In this document: positions 52,784-61,994 of the stretch, one piece after another
Position numbering within the stretch: position 1 is the stretch's first letter
Layout of the letters: each line of letters begins with the position of its first letter
Assembly (NCBI GenBank): GCA_022819585.1
Contig: JAJEGY010000019.1
Coordinates: 1 to 64,000 of the forward strand
DNA from: Dehalococcoidia bacterium
GTDB lineage: Bacteria; Chloroflexota; Dehalococcoidia; Lucifugimonadales; Lucifugimonadaceae
Reading direction: 5' to 3'
Length of the DNA: 64,000 nucleotides
Program-made: the position numbers and the translations under genes
The notes under the pieces: model-generated
What the model was told of the DNA's origin: nothing
Databases searched by the model: none
Seen by the model: only the letters and a program-made list of their open reading frames with translations

Positions 52784-53107
52784 TCAGTTGGCAGAGTGCC
52801 CGTTTCCATTGCGACGCTCATTGAGGTCATCGTTGTGGAACACGCCGCGTTCTTCACCTTGGAACGCGTGCACAGCCACCTCTATCCCATCGACTCCGAC
52901 CAGCTGGTTCATCTCTTGAATGAAACGGTTCACGATGTCACGCAGATCTTCGTCGGTGAGACTCTCACGCACGATGAGCGTAGCGTGGACCATGCCCTGC
53001 GGATAGTGAACATCCAGACGGCCCACGTCCCGGTCCTCGGCATCCACCACGAAATACGACTCTGACTGTGGTGTCCGCACTTCTCGTTGAAGCGTGTAAA
53101 TCGTCAT
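52784..53107 (-). CDS. Conserved-looking hypothetical protein
   Basis: A 107-residue acidic cytoplasmic protein that I do not recognise. It has an orderly alpha/beta pattern (YTLQREVRTPQSESYFVVDAEDRDVGRLDVHY, then VHATLIVRESLTDEDLRDIVNRFIQEMNQL) and ends in a charged tail ERRNGNGHSAN. The AGGTAGG just before the ATG at 53107 suggests real translation. It stands alone between leuS and proA and would be convergent with leuS. No function can be assigned. Confidence 0.55.
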   Translation of the reverse strand: MTIYTLQREVRTPQSESYFVVDAEDRDVGRLDVHYPQGMVHATLIVRESLTDEDLRDIVNRFIQEMNQLVGVDGIEVAVHAFQGEERGVFHNDDLNERRNGNGHSAN

Positions 53108-53197
53108 GTACGCCTACCTAGATTCTCCTCACATGAAGCGAGGCGTGGTTCGCACCTTTTCGGAACAGAATAAGGATGCGGGACTTCCATCAGTCAA

Positions 53198-54538
53198 TCA
53201 CGTCCGGACATGGCCGTCACCGGTGACGACCCACTTGTAGGACATAATTTCGCGGATCCCCATCGGCCCGCGTGCGTGCAGCTTGTTGGTCGAGATCGCA
53301 ACCTCGGCACCTAGTCCGAACTCACCGCCATCGTTGAACCGGGTCGACGCGTTTGCAAAGACCGCCGATGCATCCACCTCGTTCAAAAAGCGTTCTACCA
53401 CCTCCGGGTCTTCCGCGATCACCGCCTCCGAATGTCCCGACCCGTAACGCCGAATATGTTCAAGCGCATCGTCTAGACTCCGGACGACCTTGACCGACAG
53501 GATCAGCGCCAGGAACTCCGTCCCGAAGTCATCCTCATTCGCTCGCAGAACTTTTACCGTCTTCCGCTTCGGGCCGAGAAGGGACCAAGCTCGATTATCG
53601 GCCCGGATCTCAACTCCGGCTTCGGAGAACTTGCCCGATAACTCGTACAAGACGTCTTTCGCCACGCTCTCGTGGACCAGCAACGTGTCCAGAGCGTTGC
53701 AGACGGTGTGACGTTGGGCCTTGGCATTAAAGACGACATCGACCGCCTTGCCCAGATCCGCAGAGCTATCGACATACGCATGACAGACGCCGATACCGCC
53801 AGTGACCGCCGGCATCTTCGCCTTCTCCGCCACCATGTGCACCAGCTCCGCGCTACCCCGAGGCACCAAGAGGTCGATGTAATCCTCCAACTCCAACATC
53901 TCCCCTACCAGCGCGCGATCCGTCGATTCCACGAACTGAACCGCATTGTCTGGTAGACCGGCATCCACAACCGCCTCCCGAACCAACGCTGCCAGAGCCG
54001 AGTTGGTGCGTATCGCTTCCTTGCCGCCACGCAGGATCACCGCATTTCCTGCCTTGATGCACAAGGCCGCAATGTCGATCGTCACGTTGGGACGGCTCTC
54101 ATAGATGACGCCGATAACACCTAGCGGCACCCGGACCCGCTTTAACGTCATCCCGTTGTAGGCGGTGCTCTCCTCGATCACTTCGCCAACAGGATCGTCA
54201 ATGTCCGCAATGCTCAAAACCGCCTTTGCCATATCGGCGATTCGGGCATCGTTCAACTCCATCCGCTCCGCCACGTGCTCATCCAGACCACCTGCAAGAG
54301 CCGCGGCAATGTCCGCCTCGTTGGCCGACAAAACGCGACCGCTGTTCTCAACGAGTGATGACGCAAGAGTCCTCAATGCCTTGTCACGCTGCTCCGCAGT
54401 GCAACGTCCCAACTCACCCGCCGCGTCCCGCGCGGCCTCGCCGATAGCGCGCATGTTTACGCTCGCAGCGCCATTCTCTGATGGCGAATCGACCGAGGAC
54501 AAATCCTGCTCAGTTCGAACAGTTTCAACGGTGACCAT
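53198..54538 (-). CDS. proA: Glutamate-5-semialdehyde dehydrogenase
   Basis: The second enzyme of proline synthesis, reducing gamma-glutamyl phosphate to the semialdehyde. The 446 residues show VPLGVIGVIYESRPNVTIDIAALC, ILRGGKEAIRTN, VPRGSAELVHMV, the catalytic-cysteine region HTVCNALDTLLV, and SGHSEAVI, all characteristic of ProA. It starts two bases after the proB stop, so proBA form a tight operon. The first 25 residues are variable. Confidence 0.95.
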   Translation of the reverse strand: MVTVETVRTEQDLSSVDSPSENGAASVNMRAIGEAARDAAGELGRCTAEQRDKALRTLASSLVENSGRVLSANEADIAAALAGGLDEHVAERMELNDARIADMAKAVLSIADIDDPVGEVIEESTAYNGMTLKRVRVPLGVIGVIYESRPNVTIDIAALCIKAGNAVILRGGKEAIRTNSALAALVREAVVDAGLPDNAVQFVESTDRALVGEMLELEDYIDLLVPRGSAELVHMVAEKAKMPAVTGGIGVCHAYVDSSADLGKAVDVVFNAKAQRHTVCNALDTLLVHESVAKDVLYELSGKFSEAGVEIRADNRAWSLLGPKRKTVKVLRANEDDFGTEFLALILSVKVVRSLDDALEHIRRYGSGHSEAVIAEDPEVVERFLNEVDASAVFANASTRFNDGGEFGLGAEVAISTNKLHARGPMGIREIMSYKWVVTGDGHVRT

Positions 54539-54540
54539 CT

Positions 54541-55755
54541 CTATTTCTTCCCTTCTACGTATTCACCTTCGCTGTCCGGCACGATGCCGAGAGCCATGTT
54601 GTTGCGATGCACTATTTCCCGGCCAAAGTAGCTTTCGAGAATATCGGGCAATTCCCCTGATCTCTTGCCCATGACCAACCGGGTGTCTGATGCCGAGTAG
54701 TTGCTGATGCCCCAAGCGACATTCACTCCCGACATAGATTTGACACCAATGATATCCCCACGTTCGAACTCTCCATCAACGTCAGTCACGCCGACCGGCA
54801 AAAGACTGTTGCCTCGTTTGGCCAGCGCCTTGACCGCACCGTCATCGATAGTCACGGCTCCTTTAGCTTCAGTGCCGCCAGTGAGCAACCAGCGTTTACG
54901 ACTTTCTGATGGGGGAACCAGTGAATGGAATCTGGTCCCCACCTTCTCTTCGTTCAGCACCCTCCGGACGATGTAATCTTCGTGACCGTCAGCGATCACC
55001 ATGTCAACACCCGAGAGCATCGCAACTTCTGCGGCCTCTAGTTTGCTGCGCATCCCGCCGCTACCACGATCGTCTCTCGGGCCGCCGGCGAAACTCCTGA
55101 TCTCATCGGTCAACTCGTACACATCGTGTATCAACTCGGCGTCGGGGTCATTGTGGGGATCAGAAGTATAGAGACCATCCATCTCGCCCAGCAGCACGAG
55201 CAGGTCAGCATCCAACACATTCGCCAACATCGCCGATAGCCGGTCATTATCGCCGTAGATGACTCCGACAATCTCCTCAACAGCCACAACGTCATTCTCA
55301 TTCACGATCGGGACTATCCCGGCTTCCAGCAGCATCTCCATCGTGCCTCGGACGTTTAGATATCCCTCGCGCTGGTTCAGGACGCTTCGGGAGAGCAACG
55401 TCTGGGCAACTTCGATCCCGAACTTGCCGAAAAGCGATTTGTACAGAGCAATAACATCAACCTGGCCAATTGCTGCTGCTGCCTGACGAGCGGTAACGTT
55501 TCGCCTTCGCAATCTGCCGCGGCTCTTCGGGCTGCGATTGATCAACGTGTCCATCCCAGCACCCACGGCACCCGACGAGACGATCACCACCTCCAGACCC
55601 GAACGGTGCGCCTCCGCGATCTGACCTACAAGACTCGAGATCGTCTCCTCATCCAACTCCCCCGAATCCCGAGTCACGATATTCGTTCCCAACTTGAAGA
55701 CAGAACGCTTGATCGCGCCCGAATCGGTATCTGTTGAGGTGGGGACACGGGCCAT
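54541..55755 (-). CDS. proB: Glutamate 5-kinase
   Basis: The first enzyme of proline synthesis, phosphorylating glutamate with ATP. It contains the kinase domain VFKLGTNIVTRDSGELDE, SSGAVGAGMD, VPIVNENDVVAV, YGDNDRLSAMLANV, GSGGMRSKLEAAEVAML and a C-terminal PUA domain (about 290-370, e.g. VTDVDGEFERGDIIGV). Length is 404, longer than usual by a charged tail. TATAAT lies seven bases before the ATG, so the transcript may be leaderless. It is followed immediately by proA and diverges from mfd. Confidence 0.95.
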   Translation of the reverse strand: MARVPTSTDTDSGAIKRSVFKLGTNIVTRDSGELDEETISSLVGQIAEAHRSGLEVVIVSSGAVGAGMDTLINRSPKSRGRLRRRNVTARQAAAAIGQVDVIALYKSLFGKFGIEVAQTLLSRSVLNQREGYLNVRGTMEMLLEAGIVPIVNENDVVAVEEIVGVIYGDNDRLSAMLANVLDADLLVLLGEMDGLYTSDPHNDPDAELIHDVYELTDEIRSFAGGPRDDRGSGGMRSKLEAAEVAMLSGVDMVIADGHEDYIVRRVLNEEKVGTRFHSLVPPSESRKRWLLTGGTEAKGAVTIDDGAVKALAKRGNSLLPVGVTDVDGEFERGDIIGVKSMSGVNVAWGISNYSASDTRLVMGKRSGELPDILESYFGREIVHRNNMALGIVPDSEGEYVEGKK

Positions 55756-55762
55756 GAATCCG

Positions 55763-55768
55763 ATTATA
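55763..55768 (-). promoter_or_regulatory. -10 box of a leaderless proBA promoter
   Basis: On the minus strand a perfect TATAAT ends seven bases before the proB ATG (55755). A weak TTTCGA -35 sits 17 bases further up. Transcription would begin at or beside the start codon; no Shine-Dalgarno is present. Confidence 0.5.
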
Positions 55769-55847
55769 AGGTTGCCGTTTTCGCCTCGAAACGCCCTCGA
55801 TAGAGTTCGGTTAACCCCAGATGAGGATAGAATCGGACTTCAAGAAC

Positions 55848-55871
55848 ACCCGCAACCTAATTGCGGGTTTT
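55848..55871 (+). terminator. Possible leader terminator before mfd
   Basis: CCCGCAA (55849-55855) and TTGCGGG (55861-55867) form a stem with a five-base loop, followed by TTTT. It lies 22 bases before the ATG chosen for mfd, after a GATAGAAT -10-like box (55826-55833). It may attenuate mfd transcription. The T-run is short, so termination would be partial. Confidence 0.35.
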
Positions 55872-55892
55872 ACCGCGCGTGCGCACACCTCC

Positions 55893-58800
55893 ATGCCCCG
55901 AAACGTACAGCAACCATTCCTTGCATCTCTAACCGATCGACTAATCGGAACCGCCGAATTCGACTCAATCGGGCAAGCCTTTTCGCACCCGCGGGCAAAC
56001 GTCCCCACAATATGTCCTGAACCGGCGAACCCCCTTCTCTTAGCCGCGGTTTGGCGACGGATGCAAGTACCGACGCTCGTCATCACACCAAATCCCGACT
56101 CCGCGCAACGAATCGTCGATCAACTCCCGACATGGACGGGTACCCCAGACATCGATGAAGATGGGTCACCGATCCATCACTTCATCGAAACCGGCGGCAT
56201 CCCCTTCGAACGATACGAACCCGACCGAGGTGCTGCCCATCGACGCATCATCGCTCTCGACGCGCTCCGCGGCCATGCTCAGTCCGACGCCGACCCACCA
56301 TTGGTGATCGCATCGGTTCAAGCCCTCGCAGAAAAAACCATCGAACCGGATGTATTCAAAAACATCAACCGCGAGATCAAGATCGGCGACCAGATCGATA
56401 TCGTCGAGACGATGCGACACCTGACGCGGTCCGGCTACGAAGTGCTACCCACCGTCGAACAACCTGGAACCGTCTCTCGCAGAGGCGGCATCATCGACAT
56501 CTTCCCAGTAGGCGCGAACCACCCGATCCGCATCGAACTTTTCGACGACGAAGTCGATACGATGCGCCTCTTCGACATCGAGACGCAACGGTCCTTCGCC
56601 GATATCAACTCCATCCGCGTCATCCCCGCCCGAGAAGAACTGCCCAGTTTTGTCGACTCCCAATCTATCCGCGACTCGATCGGAGCACTCAACACCGACA
56701 ATATCGACTTCACTCGTCTCTCCGCTCGCCGCTTGTCCGATGAGCTGAATTTGGTGTCAGAGGGCGAAATCGACAACGAACTCGCCTTCTACGCGGGATT
56801 CTTCAACCGAGGCTCTCTCTTCGACTACCTGCCTAACGATGCTGTCGTCATAGCCCTACGTCCACGCATGATCGCAGATGCTGCGACCGGTATCGATCGC
56901 CGTCTAGAAGAAATCCGCCGCGTCAAGGAGCGACGCACCGAGGTTCCGATCAACTTCCCGGTTCCTCACATCGATTGGCCGCACCTCGCGCAGAGCATCG
57001 AGACGATCGGTCACCGATTGGAGATCGATCCCTTCGGAATCGACGCCCGCGATTTAGGCGACAAACGACCACTCCCGATCAAACACCATTTGCCGACGAA
57101 CCGCATCGATCCCTCCGCGTTGATGGACGATGGAGAAGATCTCGTCAATATCGTCTTGGACGACCCGACGCTCGCGCTCGCTCGCGCCATTGAACAAGGC
57201 GCCAACCAAGTCGTCGCCATCACCAGTCATCCCGCGCGACTTTACGAACTCGCAGAAGACGCGGGTATCAAGTCGCAATACGAGCGCAAAGACGGTAAAG
57301 CGTCGCCTGGGAGAAAAACGAAGTCAAGAAAAACGAAGTCGCCAGTTGTAATCGCTGAAGGCTATGCAACCTCGGGTTTCGCTCTGGAGTTTGACGGCGG
57401 CGAAACTGTGCGCGTACTAACCGACGCCGAGATATTTGGTATCAGAAAACAGCGAAGGCGCACCCACCGACGCGCAGTCAGACGAGGCCCGCAACTTGAG
57501 CAACTTCAACCTGGCGTATACGTCGTCCATGCCGATCACGGCATCGCCAAGTTCATCGGCACCGAAACTAAGGAACCCGACGGCCGCGAACACCTGATTC
57601 TCCAATACGCAAAAGACGATCGCGTATACGTGCCCACCGAGCACATCGACCGCATCCAGATCTACCAAGGCGGTGGCGAGACCGCACCGCGACTGTCAAG
57701 GCTGGGGACTCAAGAGTGGCGGTCTGCCAGACGCCGCGCCAAGCGCGCAACCGAAATCGTCGCCAACGAACTCCTCAGCATCTACGCCGCCCGGATGTTG
57801 GCCAAGGGTATCCAAGCCGACCCTGACACGCCTTGGCAACACGTCCTCGAAGCCAGCTTCCCATTCGAAGAAACACCCGACCAACTTACTGCTCTCCAAG
57901 CCGTCAAGCAAGACATGGAGGGCGAAAAGTCGATGGACCGCATCATCTGCGGAGATGTCGGCTTCGGCAAGACAGAGATCGCTTTGCGCAGCGCATTCAA
58001 AGCCGTCCAGAACGGTCGTCAAGCCGCAGTGCTAGTCCCAACCACTCTCCTGGCCCAACAGCACTACGACACATTCAAGGAACGGCTCGCCCCATTCCCA
58101 GTAGAGATCGACGTCATATCGCGCTTCCGCACCCGCGACGAACAGCAAGACATCTTGGAACGGCTCTCAAATGGTCGAATCGACATCATCATCGGCACTC
58201 ACCGCCTGATCCAACGCGACATCGCCTTCAACGATCTCGGGCTTGTCGTGATCGATGAGGAGCAGAAGTTCGGCGTTAGGCACAAAGAGCACATGAAGAG
58301 ACTCCGGGCCGCGGTAGATGTCCTCACTCTTTCGGCCACTCCGATACCGCGAACCCTCTACATGTCAATCGCGGGCATCCGCGATATGAGCAACATGGAG
58401 ACCGCGCCCGAAGAACGCCTCCCGGTCCGAACCTTCGTCTCCGAATCGAGCGACGACCTCATCCGAGAAGCCATCCTTCGCGAACTCGATCGTGGCGGAC
58501 AGGCCTTCTTCCTACACAACCGCGTCAAAGGTATCGAACGCGTCAGCCGTCGGTTGAGAGAACTCGTCCCGGAAGCCTCTTTCACGATCGGGCATGGACA
58601 GATGCCTGAAGGTCAACTCGAAGAAGTGGTCACAGCATTCGAGCGAGGCGAATACGACGTCCTCGTATGCACGACAATCATCGAGGCCGGCATCGACATG
58701 CCCAACGTCAACACACTGATCGTCGACGATGCCGACCGTTTCGGCCTTGCCCAGCTTCACCACATCCGAGGACGCGTTGGTCGAGGCGCCAAACAGGGAT

Positions 58801-59648
58801 TCGCCTACCTCCTAGTCCAACCAAACAAATCCCTCACCGAAGAGGCCGACGCCCGTCTCAACACCATCCTCGCCGCGACCGAACTCGGATCTGGCTTCAA
58901 GATCGCCATGCGAGACCTCGAGATACGAGGCATGGGCAACGTCATCGGCGCGGAACAGAGCGGGCACGTCGCCGCAATAGGTCTACACCTCTACACCCAA
59001 CTCCTATCCCAGTCCGTCGAAGAACTCCGTCGCAAGATGGAGCAATCCCCTAGCGGCGAAGGCTCGCTTGAAGATGTAGCATCGGCCACCGGAAACGGTT
59101 CGCCGCACACCGACAATCGAGCCAACGGTCGCACACCGAAGCTGATGAGCAACGGAGAGGCTGATTGGCAACCCCCAAGCATGATCCGCGCAGATGTTCG
59201 CCTTGGCATTGACGACAACGTACCGCCCGAATACATCGAAGACCTCGCTCAACGCCTATCCTTCCACCAACGCCTCTCTTGGGCCAGCAGCCAAGAAGAA
59301 ATCAACGGATTGCGCGAGGAACTCCGCGACCGGTACGGTCCGATCCCCGAAAGTGTCGAAGGGATTCTCGAAACCGCACGCATTCGCCTGCTGGCGGAAC
59401 AGGCCGATTGCTCCTCCGTGCGCGTCACCGGCGATCGCGCCCGCATTATGATGAACTCCCCCGTCGGCGGCGCCAAAACTCAATTACAGCGCCTCCTCGG
59501 CCCCCAAGCCCGCGTCGGCAACACTCAGATCGTCATCCAAGCCGACAAAGGCATGGACACCCAAGAGTTCGTCCAAGAGATCGGACCAGTCCTCGAAACC
59601 ATCCGCAACTTCCGACAGCGCATCATGGCGTTGGTCAACGCCTCCTAG
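55893..59648 (+). CDS. mfd: Transcription-repair coupling factor Mfd
   Basis: A DNA translocase of about 1251 residues that removes stalled RNA polymerase and recruits UvrA. The N-terminal UvrB-like module is followed by the RNA-polymerase interaction domain (LQPGVYVVHADHGIAKFIG), then the RecG-like helicase with ICGDVGFGKTEIALRSA (Walker A), VIDEEQKFG (DEEQ box), TLSATPIPRTLYMS and HIRGRVGRG; the TRCF C-terminal domain is complete. A Lys/Arg-rich insertion (KASPGRKTKSRKTKSP) lies near residue 500. I prefer ATG 55893 (MPRNVQQPF) to an in-frame ATG at 55821, because a hairpin with T-run lies between them. Confidence 0.94.
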   Translation: MPRNVQQPFLASLTDRLIGTAEFDSIGQAFSHPRANVPTICPEPANPLLLAAVWRRMQVPTLVITPNPDSAQRIVDQLPTWTGTPDIDEDGSPIHHFIETGGIPFERYEPDRGAAHRRIIALDALRGHAQSDADPPLVIASVQALAEKTIEPDVFKNINREIKIGDQIDIVETMRHLTRSGYEVLPTVEQPGTVSRRGGIIDIFPVGANHPIRIELFDDEVDTMRLFDIETQRSFADINSIRVIPAREELPSFVDSQSIRDSIGALNTDNIDFTRLSARRLSDELNLVSEGEIDNELAFYAGFFNRGSLFDYLPNDAVVIALRPRMIADAATGIDRRLEEIRRVKERRTEVPINFPVPHIDWPHLAQSIETIGHRLEIDPFGIDARDLGDKRPLPIKHHLPTNRIDPSALMDDGEDLVNIVLDDPTLALARAIEQGANQVVAITSHPARLYELAEDAGIKSQYERKDGKASPGRKTKSRKTKSPVVIAEGYATSGFALEFDGGETVRVLTDAEIFGIRKQRRRTHRRAVRRGPQLEQLQPGVYVVHADHGIAKFIGTETKEPDGREHLILQYAKDDRVYVPTEHIDRIQIYQGGGETAPRLSRLGTQEWRSARRRAKRATEIVANELLSIYAARMLAKGIQADPDTPWQHVLEASFPFEETPDQLTALQAVKQDMEGEKSMDRIICGDVGFGKTEIALRSAFKAVQNGRQAAVLVPTTLLAQQHYDTFKERLAPFPVEIDVISRFRTRDEQQDILERLSNGRIDIIIGTHRLIQRDIAFNDLGLVVIDEEQKFGVRHKEHMKRLRAAVDVLTLSATPIPRTLYMSIAGIRDMSNMETAPEERLPVRTFVSESSDDLIREAILRELDRGGQAFFLHNRVKGIERVSRRLRELVPEASFTIGHGQMPEGQLEEVVTAFERGEYDVLVCTTIIEAGIDMPNVNTLIVDDADRFGLAQLHHIRGRVGRGAKQGFAYLLVQPNKSLTEEADARLNTILAATELGSGFKIAMRDLEIRGMGNVIGAEQSGHVAAIGLHLYTQLLSQSVEELRRKMEQSPSGEGSLEDVASATGNGSPHTDNRANGRTPKLMSNGEADWQPPSMIRADVRLGIDDNVPPEYIEDLAQRLSFHQRLSWASSQEEINGLREELRDRYGPIPESVEGILETARIRLLAEQADCSSVRVTGDRARIMMNSPVGGAKTQLQRLLGPQARVGNTQIVIQADKGMDTQEFVQEIGPVLETIRNFRQRIMALVNAS

Positions 59649-59894
59649 TCAGGTCCCCGACGGACTCCACAGCTGGTGTAAATTGATGCCCTCGCGCATC
59701 ATCAGCATCAACATGGGCACCGCAAAGGAGATGCATCAACTGCTGCTGAAATTCATGCGCTACAGCAGTGTGTCGCAACATCTCATCGATACTCGGTTGG
59801 AGTTGAAGATGTGAAAAAACAACCGATTGGTTGATCAACTTTCCGAAATCGCCTACCGATTACACCTCACGACACTAACCCCAACCCCGGCACT

Positions 59895-60329
59895 TCACAC
59901 CGGAACAACACACAAGTAGGCGCGTTCGTTTTCTGCAACCAAGCCTTCAATTCCTGCGTCGAGAGTGGCCAGTTGTCCGTTTCGCTGCATTGCAGTGGCC
60001 AGCAATACGGCGTCTGTGACTTGGCGATACCCTTGAAGACGCGAACCAATTGATTCCGGCAGATGCAGGATCGACTGGTCCAGCGGCCAAAACGTATGGG
60101 AACCCAATTGGGTGAGTCTCTCTAATACCCCAATGGCATCCAGAGGAGTGATGCTGTGCCGCACTACCGACGGATTGCATGACACACGCACGAATCCCGC
60201 CTCCGTCAGCGGACAAGTCGCCCAACCATCTTCCCCACGTTCCTCAAACCAGGCTCTAGCGGCCGCGTGGTGCACATGGTTGGGCCAAGCAAGGGCTATC
60301 AAGACGTTGACGTCCAGTAACATGCTCAC
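59895..60329 (-). CDS. vapC: VapC-type PIN-domain toxin
   Basis: A 144-residue PIN-domain RNase: MSMLLDVNVLIALAWPNHVHHAAARAWF carries the first Asp, LTEAGFVRVSCNP the Glu, and VTDAVLLATAMQ and TLDAGIEGL the later Asp positions. It is from a different PIN subfamily than the other two toxins. It overlaps the antitoxin stop by four bases (ATGA), so the pair is coupled. The gap before mfd's stop (59649-59894) has no supportable gene. Confidence 0.84.
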   Translation of the reverse strand: MSMLLDVNVLIALAWPNHVHHAAARAWFEERGEDGWATCPLTEAGFVRVSCNPSVVRHSITPLDAIGVLERLTQLGSHTFWPLDQSILHLPESIGSRLQGYRQVTDAVLLATAMQRNGQLATLDAGIEGLVAENERAYLCVVPV

Positions 60330-60553
60330 GGCCAGTCGTCCAAGGACCGGTAGACGTCCTCGCTCGTGATTGGCTCCGCATCGACGGCGATGGGAAATGT
60401 GGTACCGTCTCCGCCTTCCCCGACAGTGGCATTGCTTCTGAAGCCGCGCCGAGCCAGTTCCGACAAGGCGCTGCCGAGGCTGCTTCCCTTCCGATCCGCC
60501 AGCGCCCGTGCTACTGCCAACACATCATCGTCGATTGTTACGGTCGTACGCAT
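60326..60553 (-). CDS. vapB: Antitoxin with ribbon-helix-helix domain
   Basis: A 75-residue antitoxin: MRTTVTIDDDVLAVARALADRKGSSLGSALSELARRGF is a typical RHH DNA-binding start, followed by a flexible toxin-binding tail ending VYRSLDDWP. TATAAT lies six bases before the ATG at 60553, so the message should be leaderless. TGATG and CATCA half-sites around the -10 box (60554-60572) may be its operator. Confidence 0.8.
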   Translation of the reverse strand: MRTTVTIDDDVLAVARALADRKGSSLGSALSELARRGFRSNATVGEGGDGTTFPIAVDAEPITSEDVYRSLDDWP

Positions 60554-60559
60554 GATGAC

Positions 60560-60565
60560 ATTATA
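60560..60565 (-). promoter_or_regulatory. -10 box of the vapBC (60 kb) promoter
   Basis: A perfect TATAAT on the minus strand ends six bases before the antitoxin ATG. Half-sites TGATG and CATCA bracket it, so repression by the antitoxin would block the promoter. A convincing -35 box is not seen. Confidence 0.5.
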
Positions 60566-60663
60566 GCATCAACGCATCAAGATGGTCGTAGAAAACCACC
60601 GAATACAATCTGATTTTTCGCCATTGCAAACGAATGCAACAACACCGTTAGAATTGCATCCCG

Positions 60664-61155
60664 ATGGCTCCAGATTCTTCCCAATCATTGAATTCAGCCG
60701 CAACTTCCTCTTGGAACACCCACATCCAAGCCATCAACTCCCTCGGCGAAGAAATCCTCGCCAGCGGCTGGAAGCCTACCGCGATCCTAGGCATCTCCCG
60801 AGGCGGTCTCATCCCCGCGGCCATGCTCTCATACATTCTCGACGTTCGAGTAATCCAATCCATCCGAGTCCAACACTACGACGAAAAGAACAACCCTCTC
60901 GACTCAGGCCCTCAATTCGTCGCTGGCCCCGAACCATTCGCATCTCGCCATATCGAAACCGATCGTCTCCTAGTCGTGGACGACATCGTTGACACCGGTG
61001 AAACGTTGAAGTTGGTGCTCGACGCCGTGCGCCCACACGTCACCGAGGTCAAGGTCGCCGCTCTCTACGTGCGGTCAAACAAGCAAACCGCAGCTGATTG
61101 GTTTTGGCGCGTAGATGACGAATGGGTGGTGTTCCCCTGGGCGCCGGAACGTTAG
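60664..61155 (+). CDS. Purine phosphoribosyltransferase (Xpt/Gpt-like)
   Basis: A 163-residue type I phosphoribosyltransferase. The PRPP-binding motif is LLVVDDIVDTGETL, and GISRGGLIPAAML with FWRVDDEWVVFPWAPER match Gpt/xanthine phosphoribosyltransferase-type enzymes that salvage hypoxanthine, guanine or xanthine. The C-terminal WVVFPW is characteristic. The TAGAAT nine bases before the ATG is a weak promoter. It lies between two VapBC modules transcribed the other way. Confidence 0.85.
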   Translation: MAPDSSQSLNSAATSSWNTHIQAINSLGEEILASGWKPTAILGISRGGLIPAAMLSYILDVRVIQSIRVQHYDEKNNPLDSGPQFVAGPEPFASRHIETDRLLVVDDIVDTGETLKLVLDAVRPHVTEVKVAALYVRSNKQTAADWFWRVDDEWVVFPWAPER

Positions 61156-61195
61156 CCATCCGCTTTGAGCGCTGCTCGCCGTCATAGTTAGATCT

Positions 61196-61621
61196 TCAGA
61201 GCGGATTGTGCCACCGCAAACCCGGGAAACGAGCGAAATCCGAATCGTTTGAGTGCACCTCCGCCTGATACTCCATCGCGATCGCGGCTATATGAGCATC
61301 GGTCACCAAGTTACCGCCCACGCCAGCGGCGTCCAAGTTGCGCCGAAACAGTGCTAGGTGCTCCCGGCCCGGATTGATTGCCGAGATATGTGGCAGTTCA
61401 AACCACTCCGACACCCAGTCCACAGCTACTGTCGCAGGCAATGGGTTCGGTGTAACGCTCCGGAGCGTGATGGTACGCACAAACCCGCTAGCCACGATCC
61501 AAGGAATTCCGATCTGCTCCGATCCATTCGTCAGATCCTGCCACCAACTCCTAGCCAAGCGGTGGAACGGCGCGTCCTCATTATGCGCATATACAAGCAG
61601 GTTGATATCAGGAACGATCAC
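61196..61621 (-). CDS. vapC: VapC-type PIN-domain toxin
   Basis: A 141-residue PIN-domain RNase: MIVPDINLLVYAHNEDAPFHRLARSWW with the first Asp, GNLVTDAHIAAIAMEY and SNDSDFARFPGLRWHNPL with the later Asp residues, a widespread TA-associated type. Where many family members have Glu in the second position this one reads VASGFVRTITL, so the acidic residue may be shifted. It overlaps the antitoxin stop by four bases (ATGA). Confidence 0.85.
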   Translation of the reverse strand: MIVPDINLLVYAHNEDAPFHRLARSWWQDLTNGSEQIGIPWIVASGFVRTITLRSVTPNPLPATVAVDWVSEWFELPHISAINPGREHLALFRRNLDAAGVGGNLVTDAHIAAIAMEYQAEVHSNDSDFARFPGLRWHNPL

Positions 61622-61878
61622 GAGACACTTTCCCTCAGATAATCCTCAACTTCCAGTTCATCGTTGAGCTGGTTAAGCCTTAACGGGTCTATCCCAGGCG
61701 CAAATCCACCTTTGAAGGTTCTAACCTTAAAGGGCCTCCGTGGTTCGTCGTTCATCGTCGGCGACATCCCTCGCCGCAGCGTTTCGTTCACAACCTGCTT
61801 GAACGATTTCTCGTGAAGCTTGCTCTGTTCCCTCAGGAAATCCGCAATGTCATCATCAATTGTCAACGTCGTTCTCAT
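61618..61878 (-). CDS. vapB: Antitoxin with ribbon-helix-helix domain
   Basis: An 86-residue antitoxin: MRTTLTIDDDIADFLREQSKLHEKSFKQVVNETLRRGM is an RHH DNA-binding domain, followed by the tail RPFKVRTFKGGFAPGID that should wrap the toxin. I take ATG 61878 as start: two ATGs further upstream lie inside the -10 box. A consensus promoter immediately upstream makes the transcript leaderless. Confidence 0.83.
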   Translation of the reverse strand: MRTTLTIDDDIADFLREQSKLHEKSFKQVVNETLRRGMSPTMNDEPRRPFKVRTFKGGFAPGIDPLRLNQLNDELEVEDYLRESVS

Positions 61879-61885
61879 ATCAGAC

Positions 61886-61914
61886 ATCATAGTGCGTCAT
61901 AATTTTGATGTCAA
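61886..61914 (-). promoter_or_regulatory. Consensus promoter and operator of vapBC (62 kb)
   Basis: On the minus strand TTGACA (61914-61909), an exact 17-base spacer and TATGAT (61891-61886) form an almost perfect promoter, with its -10 box seven bases before the ATG. GACATCA (over the -35) and TGATGTC (over the -10) form 7-bp inverted arms, so the VapB antitoxin could bind both boxes. Confidence 0.75.
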
Positions 61915-61994
61915 GATGTCTCACGATTTCTGACCGACAGGATCGACGGAATCGAAAGCATAATAGACTGCGAAACCAACAGAAGCAAAAACCC

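Noticed and set aside
59714-59815. A short frame (about 33 codons) after mfd resembling the end of a tyrosine integrase (LLLKFMRYSSVSQHLIDT).
   Set aside because: Too short and too weak a match to call a gene remnant; no other integrase part is nearby.
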